This document shows positions 18,770 through 28,040 of a stretch of DNA of 64,000 bases, piece by piece. Below the pieces are notes generated by a model. That model saw nothing but the letters and a program-made list of their open reading frames with translations, was not told the DNA's origin and made no database searches. The stretch's first letter is position 1; each line of letters starts with the position of its first letter. Source of the DNA: CAWGHZ01 sp963775315 (GTDB lineage Bacteria; Pseudomonadota; Alphaproteobacteria; MPNO01; DASWLB01); assembly GCA_963775315.1 (NCBI GenBank), contig CAVZIN010000007.1:1860001-1924000 (forward strand), written 5' to 3'. The position numbers were made by a program, and so were the translations under genes.

Positions 18770-20283
18770 TGCTGCCGATCGATCTTCTGTACGCGAGCCG
18801 CGACCGCGCACCGGAAGCCGTTGCCGTCGACGCGCCCGAGGGCGAGATTGCCTACGCTGCGCTTTGCGACCGGGTCGACGCGATCGCGGCCGGGCTGCAG
18901 GCGATCGACCCCGCGCCGCAATCGCGGGTCGGCGTCTGCGCCTACAACACGATCGAGCACCTGCTGGGCATGCTGGCCGTGATGGCCGCGGGCAAGATCT
19001 GGGTGCCGCTCAACCCGCGCGAGGTGAAGGCCGAGCTCGACGCCAAGATCGCGGCGACAGGGCCCTCCATCGTGATCGCGGATGCCGACTGCCTCGACAA
19101 GTTCACCACGCGCGAGCCGCGCATCGTGATCGGCGCGGGCGCCGAAGCGAACCTGCCCGACACGCTGGCCGGACTCGCGGCGGCGCATCGGGGACGGCGC
19201 CCCGCGCGGCCGGCACTCGGGCCTGAGGACACGCAGGCGATCAAGTTCACCGGCGGCACCACCAACCGGCCCAAGGGGGTGAAGCAGCCCTACCGGTCCT
19301 GGCTGTGCGGCGCCGAATGCATGGTGCGCGCGCTCGGGCTCGATGCGTCCGACCGCGTGCTGCTGTCCGCGCCGATGACGCACGGCACGTCGTGCTACGT
19401 GACCCCGACCCTTTCGGTCGGCGGAAGGCTCGTCATCGCCGAGGCCCGGCCGCGCCCGGCCGACGTGGTGCGCGCCTTCGTCGAGAAGGGGGTGACCACC
19501 GTCTTCCTGCCGCCCACCATGATCTACATGATGATGGCCGAGCCCGGCGCCGCCGACCGGCTTTATCCGAACCTCAAGCGGCTGATCTACGGCGCGGCGC
19601 CGATGCCGCCCGGCAAGGTTCGCGAGGCGGAGCGCGTGTTCGGCCCGGTGCTCGCCACCAACTACGGCCAGACCGAGGCGCCGCAGGTCATCACCTACAT
19701 GGCACCGGCGGATTTCCGCGACGATCGCAATCTCGGCTCGGTCGGCAAGCCGACGCCGCTCGTCAGGCTCGCCATCATGGACAAGGACGGGCACGTCCTG
19801 CCGCCGGGCGCGGAGGGCGAGATCGTCGTCGGCGGCGACCTGGTGATGTCGGGCTATCTCGACGCCCCGGAGCAGACGGCGGAGACCATCGTCGACGGCT
19901 GGCTGCACACCGGCGACGGCGGGCTGATCGACGACCGCGGCTTCGTGTTCCTGAAGGACCGCATCAAGGACATGATCATCACCGGCGGATTCAACGTCTA
20001 TCCCGCCGACGTCGAGGCGGCGCTGGTCCGCCATCCGGCGGTGCACGAATGCGCGGTCTTCGGCCTCGCCGACGACAAGTGGGGCGAGGCGGTGACCGCC
20101 GCCGTCCAGCTCCGCCCCGGCCAGGCGGCGACCGAGGAGGAGATCATCGCCTTCGCGAAGGCCGAGCTCGGCTCGGTCAAGGCGCCGAAGCGCGTGCTGT
20201 TCTACGACGACCTGCCGCGCAGCCCGGTCGGCAAGGTGATGCGCCGCGCGGTCCGCGCCGCCGAGGAAAAGGCCCGGGCATAG
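18769..20283 (+). CDS. AMP-binding acyl-CoA synthetase
   Basis: A 504-residue adenylate-forming enzyme that activates a carboxylic acid as an acyl-AMP and then makes the CoA thioester. Motifs include the P-loop-like IKFTGGTTNRPKGVKQ, ATNYGQTEAP, WLHTGDGGLIDDRGF and the hinge DRIKDMIITGGFNVYPADVE. The C-terminal catalytic lysine is in RSPVGKVMRR. It resembles long-chain, cyclohexanecarboxylate or o-succinylbenzoate-type ligases; the acid is unknown. It overlaps the preceding enolase-superfamily gene (TGATG at 18767-18771), so the two likely act on one carboxylate-degradation route. Confidence 0.9.
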   Translation: MLPIDLLYASRDRAPEAVAVDAPEGEIAYAALCDRVDAIAAGLQAIDPAPQSRVGVCAYNTIEHLLGMLAVMAAGKIWVPLNPREVKAELDAKIAATGPSIVIADADCLDKFTTREPRIVIGAGAEANLPDTLAGLAAAHRGRRPARPALGPEDTQAIKFTGGTTNRPKGVKQPYRSWLCGAECMVRALGLDASDRVLLSAPMTHGTSCYVTPTLSVGGRLVIAEARPRPADVVRAFVEKGVTTVFLPPTMIYMMMAEPGAADRLYPNLKRLIYGAAPMPPGKVREAERVFGPVLATNYGQTEAPQVITYMAPADFRDDRNLGSVGKPTPLVRLAIMDKDGHVLPPGAEGEIVVGGDLVMSGYLDAPEQTAETIVDGWLHTGDGGLIDDRGFVFLKDRIKDMIITGGFNVYPADVEAALVRHPAVHECAVFGLADDKWGEAVTAAVQLRPGQAATEEEIIAFAKAELGSVKAPKRVLFYDDLPRSPVGKVMRRAVRAAEEKARA

Positions 20284-20415
20284 GGGTTCGTCCGCCTTAC
20301 CGCATGGAGCGTCCGACGCACGCGCGATTCTCCATCCGGAACCGGGCTTTCCCGCGGCGCGTTAGCGGCATCGAGACCGCGCCGCCCGGCGCGGCGCATC
20401 CGTTGGGAGGTGTCG

Positions 20416-20883
20416 ATGGATCGGAGAGGGCTGCTCGGACTGATGGCGGCCGGCGTCGGCACGCTGGCGATCGCCCGGACCGCCTGCGCCGCGCCGGCGG
20501 GGCCGATGCCGATCGCGGGGCGGGTCCATCGGCTGGTCATGCATGTCGACCGCGACGACGCGCTCGGCATGCGGCTCGCGCTCGGCAATGCGCATAACGC
20601 GGTCAGCTACTTCAAGGACAAGGGCGAGAAGGTCGAGATCGAGATCGTCGCCAACGGGTTCGGCGTCACGATGCTGAGCGAGTCCTCGCCGGTGAAGGCG
20701 CGACTCGCCGCGCTGCGCCGCAAGCAGCCCGACATCGCGCTGAGCGCCTGCGGCAACTCGATCAAGATGCTGAAGCAGCAGGGCAAGGATTTCACGCTGG
20801 TCGACGGCGCGCGCGTCGTGCCGGCGGGGATTGCCCGCCTCACCGAGCTGCAGGAGCAGGGCTGGGCCTACGTCAAGCCCTGA
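20416..20883 (+). CDS. exported DsrE-like protein
   Basis: A 155-residue protein beginning MDRRGLLG with a hydrophobic stretch ending ACAAPAG, which looks like a twin-arginine signal. The mature part (HRLVMHVDRDDALGMRLALG, then AVSYFKDKGEKVEIEIVANG) matches the DsrE/DsrF fold seen in sulfur-relay-like proteins. The family cysteine position is represented by C in LSACGNS. ATG 20416 follows GGGAGG with 5-nt spacing; a GTG at 20410 is inside the ribosome site and so unlikely. It is transcribed after the acyl-CoA synthetase, with a 132-bp gap. Confidence 0.75.
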   Translation: MDRRGLLGLMAAGVGTLAIARTACAAPAGPMPIAGRVHRLVMHVDRDDALGMRLALGNAHNAVSYFKDKGEKVEIEIVANGFGVTMLSESSPVKARLAALRRKQPDIALSACGNSIKMLKQQGKDFTLVDGARVVPAGIARLTELQEQGWAYVKP

Positions 20884-20895
20884 GGCCGTGCGGCC

Positions 20896-22323
20896 TCACG
20901 CCGGCAGCGGACCGGCCGGGCGCGGCGCCAGGCGCAGCAGGCGGAACATGCAGAGCGCCGCCACGACCAGCGGCACCAACGTCCATTCGTAGACCGCCGA
21001 AACGGCGGCGGCGACGGCATGCGGGTCGGTCGCCGCGCCAAGCCCCGCCGCATGGGCGATGACGCCGGCGATGGCCGCGCCGAACGCGGTGCCGAGCGAG
21101 CGGGTCATCGACAGCGAGGCGGCCGTGGTGCGACTTTCGCCCGGCGCCGCCGCCTCGAGCGTGCGCGCCACCAGATGCACGTTGTAGCAGCCGATCCCGA
21201 CCCCCATGAGGAAGGCGCAGCCGGCCAGCGCAACGAGGTGCGGGAAGAAGGCGGTGACGGTGATGCCCGCGAGCCCGACCAGGGACAGCAGCGGGCCGAC
21301 CGCCATCGCCGTCCGCTCGCGCGTTCCCGACCAGCCCGAGACGACGAAGGTGCCGACCGTCCAGCCGAACGAGATGATGATGGTGACGAAGCTGATCAGC
21401 ACGGGCGTGACGCTATGCACCACCTGCAGCAGCAGCGGCAGGAACAAGGTCACCGAGGTCTGGGTCAGCGAAGCGAGCGCCAGGATCCAGAGCGCGAGCC
21501 CGACCGGCGAGGCGAACGAGAACGCGCGGGACGGGAACAGCTTCGCGGTCGAGCGGTCGTCGATCCGGAAGGCCATCCAGACGAGCCCGATCGCGCCGGC
21601 GATCAGGACGGTGCGCAGGACCGGCTCGCCGACCGGCCCGACCGCGGCGACGCAGAGCACCCCTGAGGCAAGCGTCACAAGCCGTCCGAGGGGGAAGGCC
21701 GTCCGCGCCCGGTCCGCATCGCCTTCGAGCCGCTCGGGCACGCGCAGCCAGGTGACCGCCGCGAAGACGAGCACGACCGGGACCATCACCCAGAACGAGC
21801 CGCGCCACCAGCCGATCGCGGCGAACATGCCGCCCACCACCGGCCCGCACAGATGGCTGACCGTGAAGGTGGCCTGCGACAGAGCGAGGACGCGGGTGCG
21901 CAGCCTCGCATCGAACAGGCCCGTGACCAGCGCCATCCCGCCGCCCGAGACCAGCCCGCCGGCGAAGCCCTGCACCGAGCGCGCGACGATCAGCGTCGCC
22001 ATGTCGGGCGCGAGGGCGCAGCCGAGCGTGCCGGCGAGCAGCGCCACGGCCGACAGCGCATAGCCGCGGCGCGGCCCCAGCGCCGCCCAGACCGGCGCCA
22101 CGCTGGCCGCGCCGACGATCGAGCCCACCGTGTAGATCATCGCCGCCCAGGTGTAGTAGGCGGCGCCGCCGATATCGGCGACCACGGTCGGCATGATGAT
22201 GGCGATGACCAGGATCTGCAGCGCGTTGATCGCCGAGCCGCCCACCACCAGGATGGTGTAGGCGGCGCGCCCCTCGCGCAGCAGTTCGGTCCAGCCTCCC
22301 TTGGCGGTGTCGCGCTCGGCCAT
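20896..22323 (-). CDS. MFS transporter, paralogue of the exporter at 1477-2931
   Basis: A 475-residue multi-helix exporter. Blocks shared with the first MFS gene include LQILVIAIIMPTVVADIGG, YYTWAAM, GTLGCALAPDM, RSVQGFAGGLVSG and IGWWRGSFW. The antiporter motif R-x-x-QG-x-x-x-G points to a proton-driven exporter; the substrate is unknown. I use ATG 22323 because the paralogues align from here. An in-frame ATG at 22371 lies in the conserved upstream element. It converges with the DsrE-like gene, ending 12 bp from it. Confidence 0.83.
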   Translation of the reverse strand: MAERDTAKGGWTELLREGRAAYTILVVGGSAINALQILVIAIIMPTVVADIGGAAYYTWAAMIYTVGSIVGAASVAPVWAALGPRRGYALSAVALLAGTLGCALAPDMATLIVARSVQGFAGGLVSGGGMALVTGLFDARLRTRVLALSQATFTVSHLCGPVVGGMFAAIGWWRGSFWVMVPVVLVFAAVTWLRVPERLEGDADRARTAFPLGRLVTLASGVLCVAAVGPVGEPVLRTVLIAGAIGLVWMAFRIDDRSTAKLFPSRAFSFASPVGLALWILALASLTQTSVTLFLPLLLQVVHSVTPVLISFVTIIISFGWTVGTFVVSGWSGTRERTAMAVGPLLSLVGLAGITVTAFFPHLVALAGCAFLMGVGIGCYNVHLVARTLEAAAPGESRTTAASLSMTRSLGTAFGAAIAGVIAHAAGLGAATDPHAVAAAVSAVYEWTLVPLVVAALCMFRLLRLAPRPAGPLPA

Positions 22324-22546
22324 GGCCCCCTGCCGCGGGCGGGCCGACGCCCGGTCCCGATGCGGTATCATGCCGCAACCCGTGGGGGTGCGACAGGGCA
22401 GGATTCGCGGGGCCGCTTGGCAAAATCGGCAGGGTCGGGCCCGCCGGCCGGCTTCAAATTGTCACTGGCGGCGCCGGATTCGGACCCCCTTATACGTGTT
22501 GCCGGGCAAGGACATCGCGTCTTCGAAGGCGATGCGGAGGTATGTC

Positions 22547-22912
22547 GTGAAAAAATTCGCAATCCGGTTCGCGGCCGCGGCCGCGCTGGCGGTCTGTCTG
22601 GTGGGCGCGGCCGCGACGCCGGCCGCCGCGTATGGCCACGGCCACAGCCACTTCTTCCTGGGGCTCAATTTCGGCGTCCCCTATTATCCGCCGCCGCCGC
22701 GCTACTACTACTATCCGCCGCCGCCGGCCTATTACTACCCGCCGCCGCCGATGGTCTATGCGCCGCCCCCGGCCGTGTACGCCCCGCCCCCGGCCGCGCC
22801 GGCCCCGGTCTGCCGCACCTTCCACGGCGACGCGACCATCGACGCCAGCGGCTCGCCGTTCTACGGCACGGCCTGCCTCGAGGCGGACGGCCACTGGCAC
22901 ATCGTCCGGTAG
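22547..22912 (+). CDS. small secreted Pro/Tyr-rich protein
   Basis: A 121-residue protein. GTG 22547 has GGAGG 6 nt upstream; an in-frame ATG at 22532 would place that site inside the gene. It has a signal peptide (VKKFAIRFAAAAALAVCLVG, cleaved near AAAYG). Next is a His/Gly stretch, then about 45 residues of repeated YYPPPP and YAPPP units. A C-terminal segment has two Cys (VCRTFHGDA and GTACLEADG) that could form a disulphide, ending GHWHIVR. This resembles small exported proteins with a YXXXX-proline linker and an SH3-like tail. Function unknown; an envelope location is likely. Confidence 0.7.
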   Translation: MKKFAIRFAAAAALAVCLVGAAATPAAAYGHGHSHFFLGLNFGVPYYPPPPRYYYYPPPPAYYYPPPPMVYAPPPAVYAPPPAAPAPVCRTFHGDATIDASGSPFYGTACLEADGHWHIVR

Positions 22913-22957
22913 GGACGCGCCGTCCGTCCGCCCCGCGCGGCGTGATCCGGGCCTGAG

Positions 22958-23335
22958 TTAGGCCGCGGAGCTGCGCCGCGGGGCGGAGGTGTGCTTCTCC
23001 CCCCAGGCGCGCAGGGCCTTCAGCACCGGGCGCAGCTCGCGCCCCTTCTCGGTCAGCACGTACTCCGCGCGCGGCGGGTGCTGCTCGTAGAGCTGGCGCC
23101 GCACGAGCCCGTGCGCCTCGAGCGCCTTGAGGCGCGCCGACAGCGTGTTGGGCCCGATGCCCGCCAGCGACCGCTCGAAATCCTGGAACTTGCGCGGCCC
23201 GTAGAGGAACAGGTCGCGAAGGACCAGGATCGTCCAGCGCTCGCCCACGATGGCGAGTGACCGAGCCACCGGACACACCTCGCCATAGGGGAACGGGTTT
23301 TCCGCTTCGCCGCCGGCCGGCCGATTGCGCGCCAT
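22958..23335 (-). CDS. HxlR-family transcriptional regulator
   Basis: A 125-residue winged-helix regulator. The hallmark CPVARSLAIVGERWTILVLR at the N terminus carries the conserved Cys. FERSLAGIGPNTLSARLKAL is the recognition helix and YVLTEKGREL the wing. HxlR proteins often sense electrophiles or oxidants through that Cys. ATG 23335 follows GGCGGAGAAGG. An upstream in-frame ATG at 23422 falls within the putative operator and adds 29 unconserved residues. It is divergent from the MATE exporter, which it probably controls. Confidence 0.88.
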   Translation of the reverse strand: MARNRPAGGEAENPFPYGEVCPVARSLAIVGERWTILVLRDLFLYGPRKFQDFERSLAGIGPNTLSARLKALEAHGLVRRQLYEQHPPRAEYVLTEKGRELRPVLKALRAWGEKHTSAPRRSSAA

Positions 23336-23397
23336 TGCCTTCTCCGCCCTACCCTCGCGGTCCGCGGGCCAGGATAGCGCCCTGGCCTGCGTTTCGA

Positions 23398-23446
23398 TAG
23401 TCACTTTTGAATTCGTAGTCATTGACTTTCATAAATATAGTGACTA
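23398..23446. promoter_or_regulatory. putative HxlR operator between hxlR-type gene and MATE gene
   Basis: An A+T-rich island in G+C-rich DNA has three related half-site pairs. TAGTCACT at 23398-23405 is inverted relative to AGTGACTA at 23439-23446. Midway between lies the dyad AGTCATTGACT at 23417-23427. The repeats sit in the only plausible promoter region for the divergent pair, so they are likely operators. Confidence 0.6.
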
Positions 23447-23477
23447 GCTCCTTGGCATCAACCCCTGGAGCCTTCCC

Positions 23478-24866
23478 ATGACAGGCACCCTTCCCCCAAT
23501 CGTCGCGGACGAGCGCGTCGTCGGTCCGCTGCTGCGGCTTGCCCTTCCGACCCTGGTGGTGCTGGTGGTGCAAACCTTCGTCAGCATCGCCGAGGTCTAT
23601 TTCGTCGGGCGCCTCGGCACCGATGCGCTCGCCGGCATCACCCTGGTCTTCCCGGTGCTGATGCTGATGACGATGATGGCGAACGGCGCCATCGGCGGCG
23701 GCGTGTCGTCCGCGGTCGCGCGCGCGCTCGGCGCCGGCCGGCGGGCAGACGCCGACGCGCTGGTCGTGCACGGGGTGGCGCTGGGGGTGCTGTTCGGCCT
23801 CGCCTTCACCGCGTCGGTCATCGGTGCGTCCGACGCGCTGTACCGCGCGCTCGGCGGAACCGGCGCCGCCTTGGTCGCTGCCGGGCGCTACTCCGCCTTC
23901 GTGTTCGGGGGCGCGGCGGTGATCTGGACGGTGAACCTTCTGGCATCGGCGCTGCGCGGCGCAGGCCAGGTGAAGGTGCCGGCATTGGTGACCCTGGCCG
24001 GCGCCGTGATCGTGGTGCCGCTGTCGCCGGCGCTGATCTTCGGCTTCGGACCGCTGCCGCGTCTCGGCATCGCCGGAGCGGGGCTCGCGATCCTGGTCTA
24101 CTACCTGCTCGCCCTCGTCGCCTATTTCCGCAGCCGGCGGAGCCCGTTGCGGCTCGGCCGCGCGCGGCTCGAGCGCCGGCTGTTCCAGGACATCCTCGCC
24201 GTCGGCGGGCTTTCGGCGGTCGGCACGGTGCAGACCAACCTGACCGTCGCGATCCTGACCGCGTTCGTCGGCGGGTTCGGCACCAGCGCGCTCGCCGGGT
24301 ATGGGCTCGCGGCACGGCTCGATTATCTGCTGATCCCGCTGCTGTTCGGGCTCGGCACCGCGACCATCACGATGGTCGGCGCGAGTGTCGGAGCGGGGCG
24401 CTTGGATCGCGCCTGGCGCATCGCCTGGGTCGCTTCCGCCATCGGCACCGCCGTCACGGAAGCGATCGGGCTCGCCGCCGCGCTATGGCCCGCCGCCTGG
24501 ATGGGGCTGTTCACTGCCGATCCCACCGTGATCGCCGTCGGCAGCCGGTATCTGCGCCTGGTGGCGCCGTTCTACGGGCTGATCGGGCTCGGCATGATGC
24601 TGTACTTCGCGAGCCAGGGGGCGAAGCGCGTGGCATGGCCGGTGTTCGCCGGCACGTTGCGCCTCGCCGTCGCCGCGGCGGGCGGATGGGCCGCGGTGAC
24701 GCTCGCCGGCGGCGGGATCGGCGCCCTGTTCGCGGTGGCCGCCACCGCCTCGGTCGCGTTCGGCGGCACCGTCGCCATCGCCACGCTAATGCGGCCGTGG
24801 GCGCGGCCGGCCGCCGCCGCGCCGGCGATGCTCTGTCCGGAAGGGACGGCCGGGCCCGCGGCGTGA
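23478..24866 (+). CDS. MATE-family multidrug efflux protein
   Basis: This 462-residue membrane protein has about 12 predicted helices in two homologous halves. FVSIAEVYFVGRLGTDALAG near the start, and later AGYGLAARLDYLLIPLLFG, are typical MATE blocks. It exports organic cations or drugs using a Na+ or H+ gradient. The start ATG 23478 has GGAGCCTT upstream. The divergent HxlR regulator and shared operator suggest induction by a toxic small molecule. Confidence 0.9.
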   Translation: MTGTLPPIVADERVVGPLLRLALPTLVVLVVQTFVSIAEVYFVGRLGTDALAGITLVFPVLMLMTMMANGAIGGGVSSAVARALGAGRRADADALVVHGVALGVLFGLAFTASVIGASDALYRALGGTGAALVAAGRYSAFVFGGAAVIWTVNLLASALRGAGQVKVPALVTLAGAVIVVPLSPALIFGFGPLPRLGIAGAGLAILVYYLLALVAYFRSRRSPLRLGRARLERRLFQDILAVGGLSAVGTVQTNLTVAILTAFVGGFGTSALAGYGLAARLDYLLIPLLFGLGTATITMVGASVGAGRLDRAWRIAWVASAIGTAVTEAIGLAAALWPAAWMGLFTADPTVIAVGSRYLRLVAPFYGLIGLGMMLYFASQGAKRVAWPVFAGTLRLAVAAAGGWAAVTLAGGGIGALFAVAATASVAFGGTVAIATLMRPWARPAAAAPAMLCPEGTAGPAA

Positions 24867-24929
24867 CCATACGACGCGGGGCATCGTGCATAGTGGCGGT
24901 CGTAGGGGACGCGCCGTAGCCTCCTGACG

Positions 24930-26048
24930 ATGAGACGCGCATTCGCCCTTGCCGCGCGGCGCGACATCGACCTCGTCTGGCCCGCGGCGCTGATCGCCGG
25001 GGTGCTCGCCGCGCTCGCGTCGATCGACCCGATGCTCCACGCCGACCGGCTGGTGACGGGGCCGGACCCGTGGGCCGCCTGGCAGCTCGACCCCGGCCTC
25101 ACCGCCGCCACCCTCGCCGTCGCCTGGCTCTACGTCGCCGGCCAGCCGTGGCACGGGACCGTGCGCGAGGACCGCCGGGCGGGGCTCCGCCACCTCGCCT
25201 TCTTCGGCGGGCTCGCCGCGCTGTTCCTCGCGCTGCAATCGCCGATCGAGCCGATCTCCGATCATCTGTTCGTCGCGCACCAGGTGGAGCACATGCTGCT
25301 GCGCACCGCGGCGCCGATGCTGCTGATGCTGGCCGCGCCGCAGGCCGCGCTGATCCGCGGCCTTCCCGCCCCCGTGCGAAGGCGCGTGGTGACGCCGCTG
25401 CTGGCGAGCCGAGGGGTGCGCGCGCTCGGCGTGCTCGGCCATCCGGCGGTGGCCACCATCCTGTTCGTCGCCACCACCTATTTCTGGATGATCCCGCGCT
25501 TCCACGACGTCGCCATCCTGAACGAGGGGATTCACGAGATCTGGCACACGACGCTGCTGGTAAGCGGGCTGATCTTCTTCTGGCGCATCCTCGATGCGCG
25601 CCCCTACCCGCTCGGCGCGTCGCTCGGCGTCAGGCTGTTCATGTTCTGGTTCGCCTCGATGGGCAACATCCTGCTCGGCTCGTATCTGAGCTTCAAGGGC
25701 GTGGTGCTCTACCACGCCTACGACCAGATGGGCCGGCTATGGGGCCTCGCGCCCGGCACCGACGAGCATTACGGCGGGCTCACCATGTGGATCCCCGGCA
25801 GCATGATGTTCGCCGTGACCGCGATGGTGATGATCTATCGCTGGGCGCAGTCGGAGGACCGCGACGTCGCCCGCCCCGTGCAGTCGGGCGAGCGGGTGGG
25901 GGCGGGGGAATTCCTGGCGCGGCGGCGCGCGGCGAACCGCAAGATGGCGCTGGGGCTCGTCGCGTTCGTCGCGACCGTCGCGGTGATCACCTTCTCGACG
26001 GTCGTGATCTATCACTACGCCAAGACCTCGCCGCTCGCCTGGTTTTAG
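24930..26048 (+). CDS. CtaG-type cytochrome c oxidase assembly protein
   Basis: A 372-residue membrane protein of the caa3_CtaG (DUF1404-like) type, distinct from Cox11. Features include histidines in VAHQVEHMLLRTAAPM, the block HEIWHTTLLVSGLIFFWRIL, and YHAYDQMGRLWGL; these His residues could bind copper. Family members help deliver copper to the CuB centre of the oxidase. A final hydrophobic helix (LGLVAFVATVAVITFSTVVI) ends the protein. No oxidase subunits are beside it. It converges with an MFS gene. Confidence 0.82.
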   Translation: MRRAFALAARRDIDLVWPAALIAGVLAALASIDPMLHADRLVTGPDPWAAWQLDPGLTAATLAVAWLYVAGQPWHGTVREDRRAGLRHLAFFGGLAALFLALQSPIEPISDHLFVAHQVEHMLLRTAAPMLLMLAAPQAALIRGLPAPVRRRVVTPLLASRGVRALGVLGHPAVATILFVATTYFWMIPRFHDVAILNEGIHEIWHTTLLVSGLIFFWRILDARPYPLGASLGVRLFMFWFASMGNILLGSYLSFKGVVLYHAYDQMGRLWGLAPGTDEHYGGLTMWIPGSMMFAVTAMVMIYRWAQSEDRDVARPVQSGERVGAGEFLARRRAANRKMALGLVAFVATVAVITFSTVVIYHYAKTSPLAWF

Positions 26049-26092
26049 GGTCTCGTTCCGCTCACGCGAAATCGCGACGTCAGAAAGACGTC

Positions 26093-27307
26093 CTAAGCGC
26101 TTTTCCTTCGCCCGGTCTCGAGGTCGGGCAGGAACGCCGCGAGCAGCCCGAGCAGCGGCAGGAAGGCGCATATCCGATAGACGAACCCGATGCTGGTCGC
26201 ATCGGCCAGCGCGCCGAGCGCCGCCGCCCCGACGCCCGCCATGCCGAAGGCGAGGCCGAAGAACAGCCCGGCCACCATGCCCACGTTGCCGGGCATCAGC
26301 TCCTGGCCGTAGACGACGATGGCGGGGAAGGCCGAGGCGAGGATCAGCCCGATCGGCACGCTGAGCACCGCCGTCCACACCAGGTCTGCGTGCGGCAGCA
26401 GCAGGGTGAACGGCACCACCCCGACGATCGAGCCCCAGATCACGCGCTTGCGCCCCCAGCGGTCGCCGACCGGCCCGCCGATGAAGGTGCCGAGCGCGGC
26501 GGCGCCGAGGAACACGAAGAGATGCACCTGGGCGGACGGCACCGACACGCCGAACGTCTGGATCAGGTAGAAGGTGTAGTAGCTGGTGAGGCTCGCCAGA
26601 TAGAAGAACTTGGAGAAGATCAGCACCAGCAGGATCGCCATCGCCCACATCACCTGGCGGCGCGGCAGGGCGGCGGCGGTCGCGGCATGACGCGGCCGGC
26701 GCGCGTGGAGCGCCATCCTGGCGCGGTACCAGCGCCCGACATTGGCGAGCACCACCATGCCGAGGAGCGCGACCAGCGAGAACCAGGCGATCGCCGCCTG
26801 GCCGCGCGCCACCACCACGAAGGCGGCGAGCAGCGGCCCGAGCGACGAGCCGACCGACCCGCCCATCTGGAACAGCGACTGGGCGACGCCGTGCCGCCCG
26901 CCGGAGGCGAGCCGGGCGACCCGCGACGCCTCGGGGTGGAAGACCGCCGAGCCGACGCCCACCAGCGCGGCCGCGCCGAGAAGCCAGAGGAAATGGTCGG
27001 CGACCGACAAGGCGATCAGCCCGAAGAAGGTGAAGCCCATCCCGATGGCGAGCGAGTAGGGGCGCGCGCGCCGGTCGGTGAAAATCCCGATCGCCGGCTG
27101 CAGCAGCGAGGCGGTGATCTGGTAGGTCAGCGTGACCAGCCCGACCTGGGTGAAGTTCAGCCCATACGTCGCCTTCAGCGTCGGGTAGAGCGCCGGCAGG
27201 AGCGACTGCATCATGTCGTTCAGCAGGTGGCAGAAGGCGAGCGAGCCGATGACGGCGAACGCCGTGGTTTCGGCCGTGCGCTCCTCCGCCGCGAGAATCT
27301 GCGCCAA
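26093..27307 (-). CDS. fsr: MFS exporter, fosmidomycin-resistance (Fsr) type
   Basis: A 404-residue protein, the usual length for Fsr. Hallmark blocks are SLAFCHLLNDMMQSLLPALY, QVGLVTLTYQITASLLQP, VGVGSAVFHPEASRVARLAS and GGRHGVAQSLFQMGGSVGSS. E. coli Fsr exports fosmidomycin, and relatives export other small compounds. I choose TTG 27307, which has AGGAGA at good spacing and matches the family N terminus. Longer in-frame starts (ATG 27370, TTG 27394) have poor ribosome sites. It ends 200 bp before the disrupted tRNA gene. Confidence 0.85.
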   Translation of the reverse strand: MAQILAAEERTAETTAFAVIGSLAFCHLLNDMMQSLLPALYPTLKATYGLNFTQVGLVTLTYQITASLLQPAIGIFTDRRARPYSLAIGMGFTFFGLIALSVADHFLWLLGAAALVGVGSAVFHPEASRVARLASGGRHGVAQSLFQMGGSVGSSLGPLLAAFVVVARGQAAIAWFSLVALLGMVVLANVGRWYRARMALHARRPRHAATAAALPRRQVMWAMAILLVLIFSKFFYLASLTSYYTFYLIQTFGVSVPSAQVHLFVFLGAAALGTFIGGPVGDRWGRKRVIWGSIVGVVPFTLLLPHADLVWTAVLSVPIGLILASAFPAIVVYGQELMPGNVGMVAGLFFGLAFGMAGVGAAALGALADATSIGFVYRICAFLPLLGLLAAFLPDLETGRRKSA

Positions 27308-27506
27308 GTCGTGTCTCCTGCCGTGCCGGGACGCGGAATCGCCGGAAGTAAGGGAATCGGCCGGTAACATGTGCGCCTGGGCGGCCGGGGGCAACCCCCC
27401 GGGCCGAAGGTCAGCTTTGCGCGGGTCCGTGACCCGCGCGGCGCGCGGACCTGGCCGCCGGGGCGTTTGCGCGGGGACGGGGTTTGCACTAAGTTGCCGC
27501 CCGTGC

Positions 27507-27550
<44 letters not shown>

Positions 27551-27648
27551 GTGTCAAGGGGATTTGGATTGGAAGGAAGTGGAAAAAGAAACTGAGTTTC
27601 AGTAAGTTAGAAGCTTCTCGGCAAGCTGCCAAATCTGGAAAAATCTTC

Positions 27649-27669
27649 GCGTAAGCACCGCGTAAGCAG
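27649..27669 (+). repeat. integrase arm-type site, left copy
   Basis: Two direct CGTAAGCA units, 11 bp apart, lie within a 21-bp sequence that recurs with one mismatch at 54218-54238, in the same orientation. Positions 100 bp inside attL and 130 bp inside attR are where lambda-like integrases bind their arm sites. The surrounding 27551-27809 has no supported gene. Confidence 0.65.
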
Positions 27670-27809
27670 TTCTCGGAGAGCGACAGCGAGCAAGCGCGTA
27701 GCGCGACGTGCACCGACACGAAGCGGCGAGCGTTGGAACGAGGGGATTGGTTCAAGTAGGCCGAATCCGTTGACCTTCAGGGGCTCGCCGGACTAGGCAG
27801 ATCAGAGAT

Positions 27810-27886
27810 GCACCCGTAGCTCAGCTGGATAGAGCGCCACCCTCCGAAGGTGGAGGCCACAGGTTCGAATCCTGTCGGGTGCGCCA
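27810..27886 (+). tRNA. tRNA-Arg(CCG), intact, carried by the island
   Basis: A complete 77-nt tRNA with encoded CCA. Acceptor GCACCCG pairs with CGGGTGC (27876-27882), followed by discriminator G and CCA (27884-27886). The anticodon stem CCACC/GGTGG surrounds loop CTCCGAA with anticodon CCG at 27844-27846. The T arm ACAGG-TTCGAAT-CCTGT is perfect. It differs at many positions from the split host tRNA-Arg(CCG), so it is not an att duplication. It probably supplies CGG decoding after the host gene was broken. Confidence 0.97.
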
Positions 27887-28040
27887 ACCTCCCTAGATTT
27901 GCGCCTTGTGGCGCGATTCGGATCAGGTTGGCTGAAGGCTCGAAGATGTCGAGCCAGACCACATCCTCGCCCTGTCGTGTTCCCAACTGCCTGCGCCTGT
28001 GGGCGCAGCGTCATGCCGGCAGCCTTGAATTAGCCCCACT

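Noticed and set aside
22680..22810. Short DNA repeats (CCGCCGCCG) resembling a repeat array
   Set aside because: They encode the Pro/Tyr tract of a secreted protein. There are no spacers, so it is not CRISPR. I saw no CRISPR array in the window.
26076..26092. GACGTC-AGAAA-GACGTC as a terminator between CtaG and Fsr genes
   Set aside because: The two GACGTC units are a short repeat of a 6-bp palindrome with no T tract. Too weak to call.
27810..27886. Idea that the intact tRNA-Arg(CCG) is an att-generated duplicate of the split host tRNA
   Set aside because: It differs from the rebuilt host tRNA in the acceptor stem, anticodon stem, variable region and T stem. An att duplication would be identical in the copied part.
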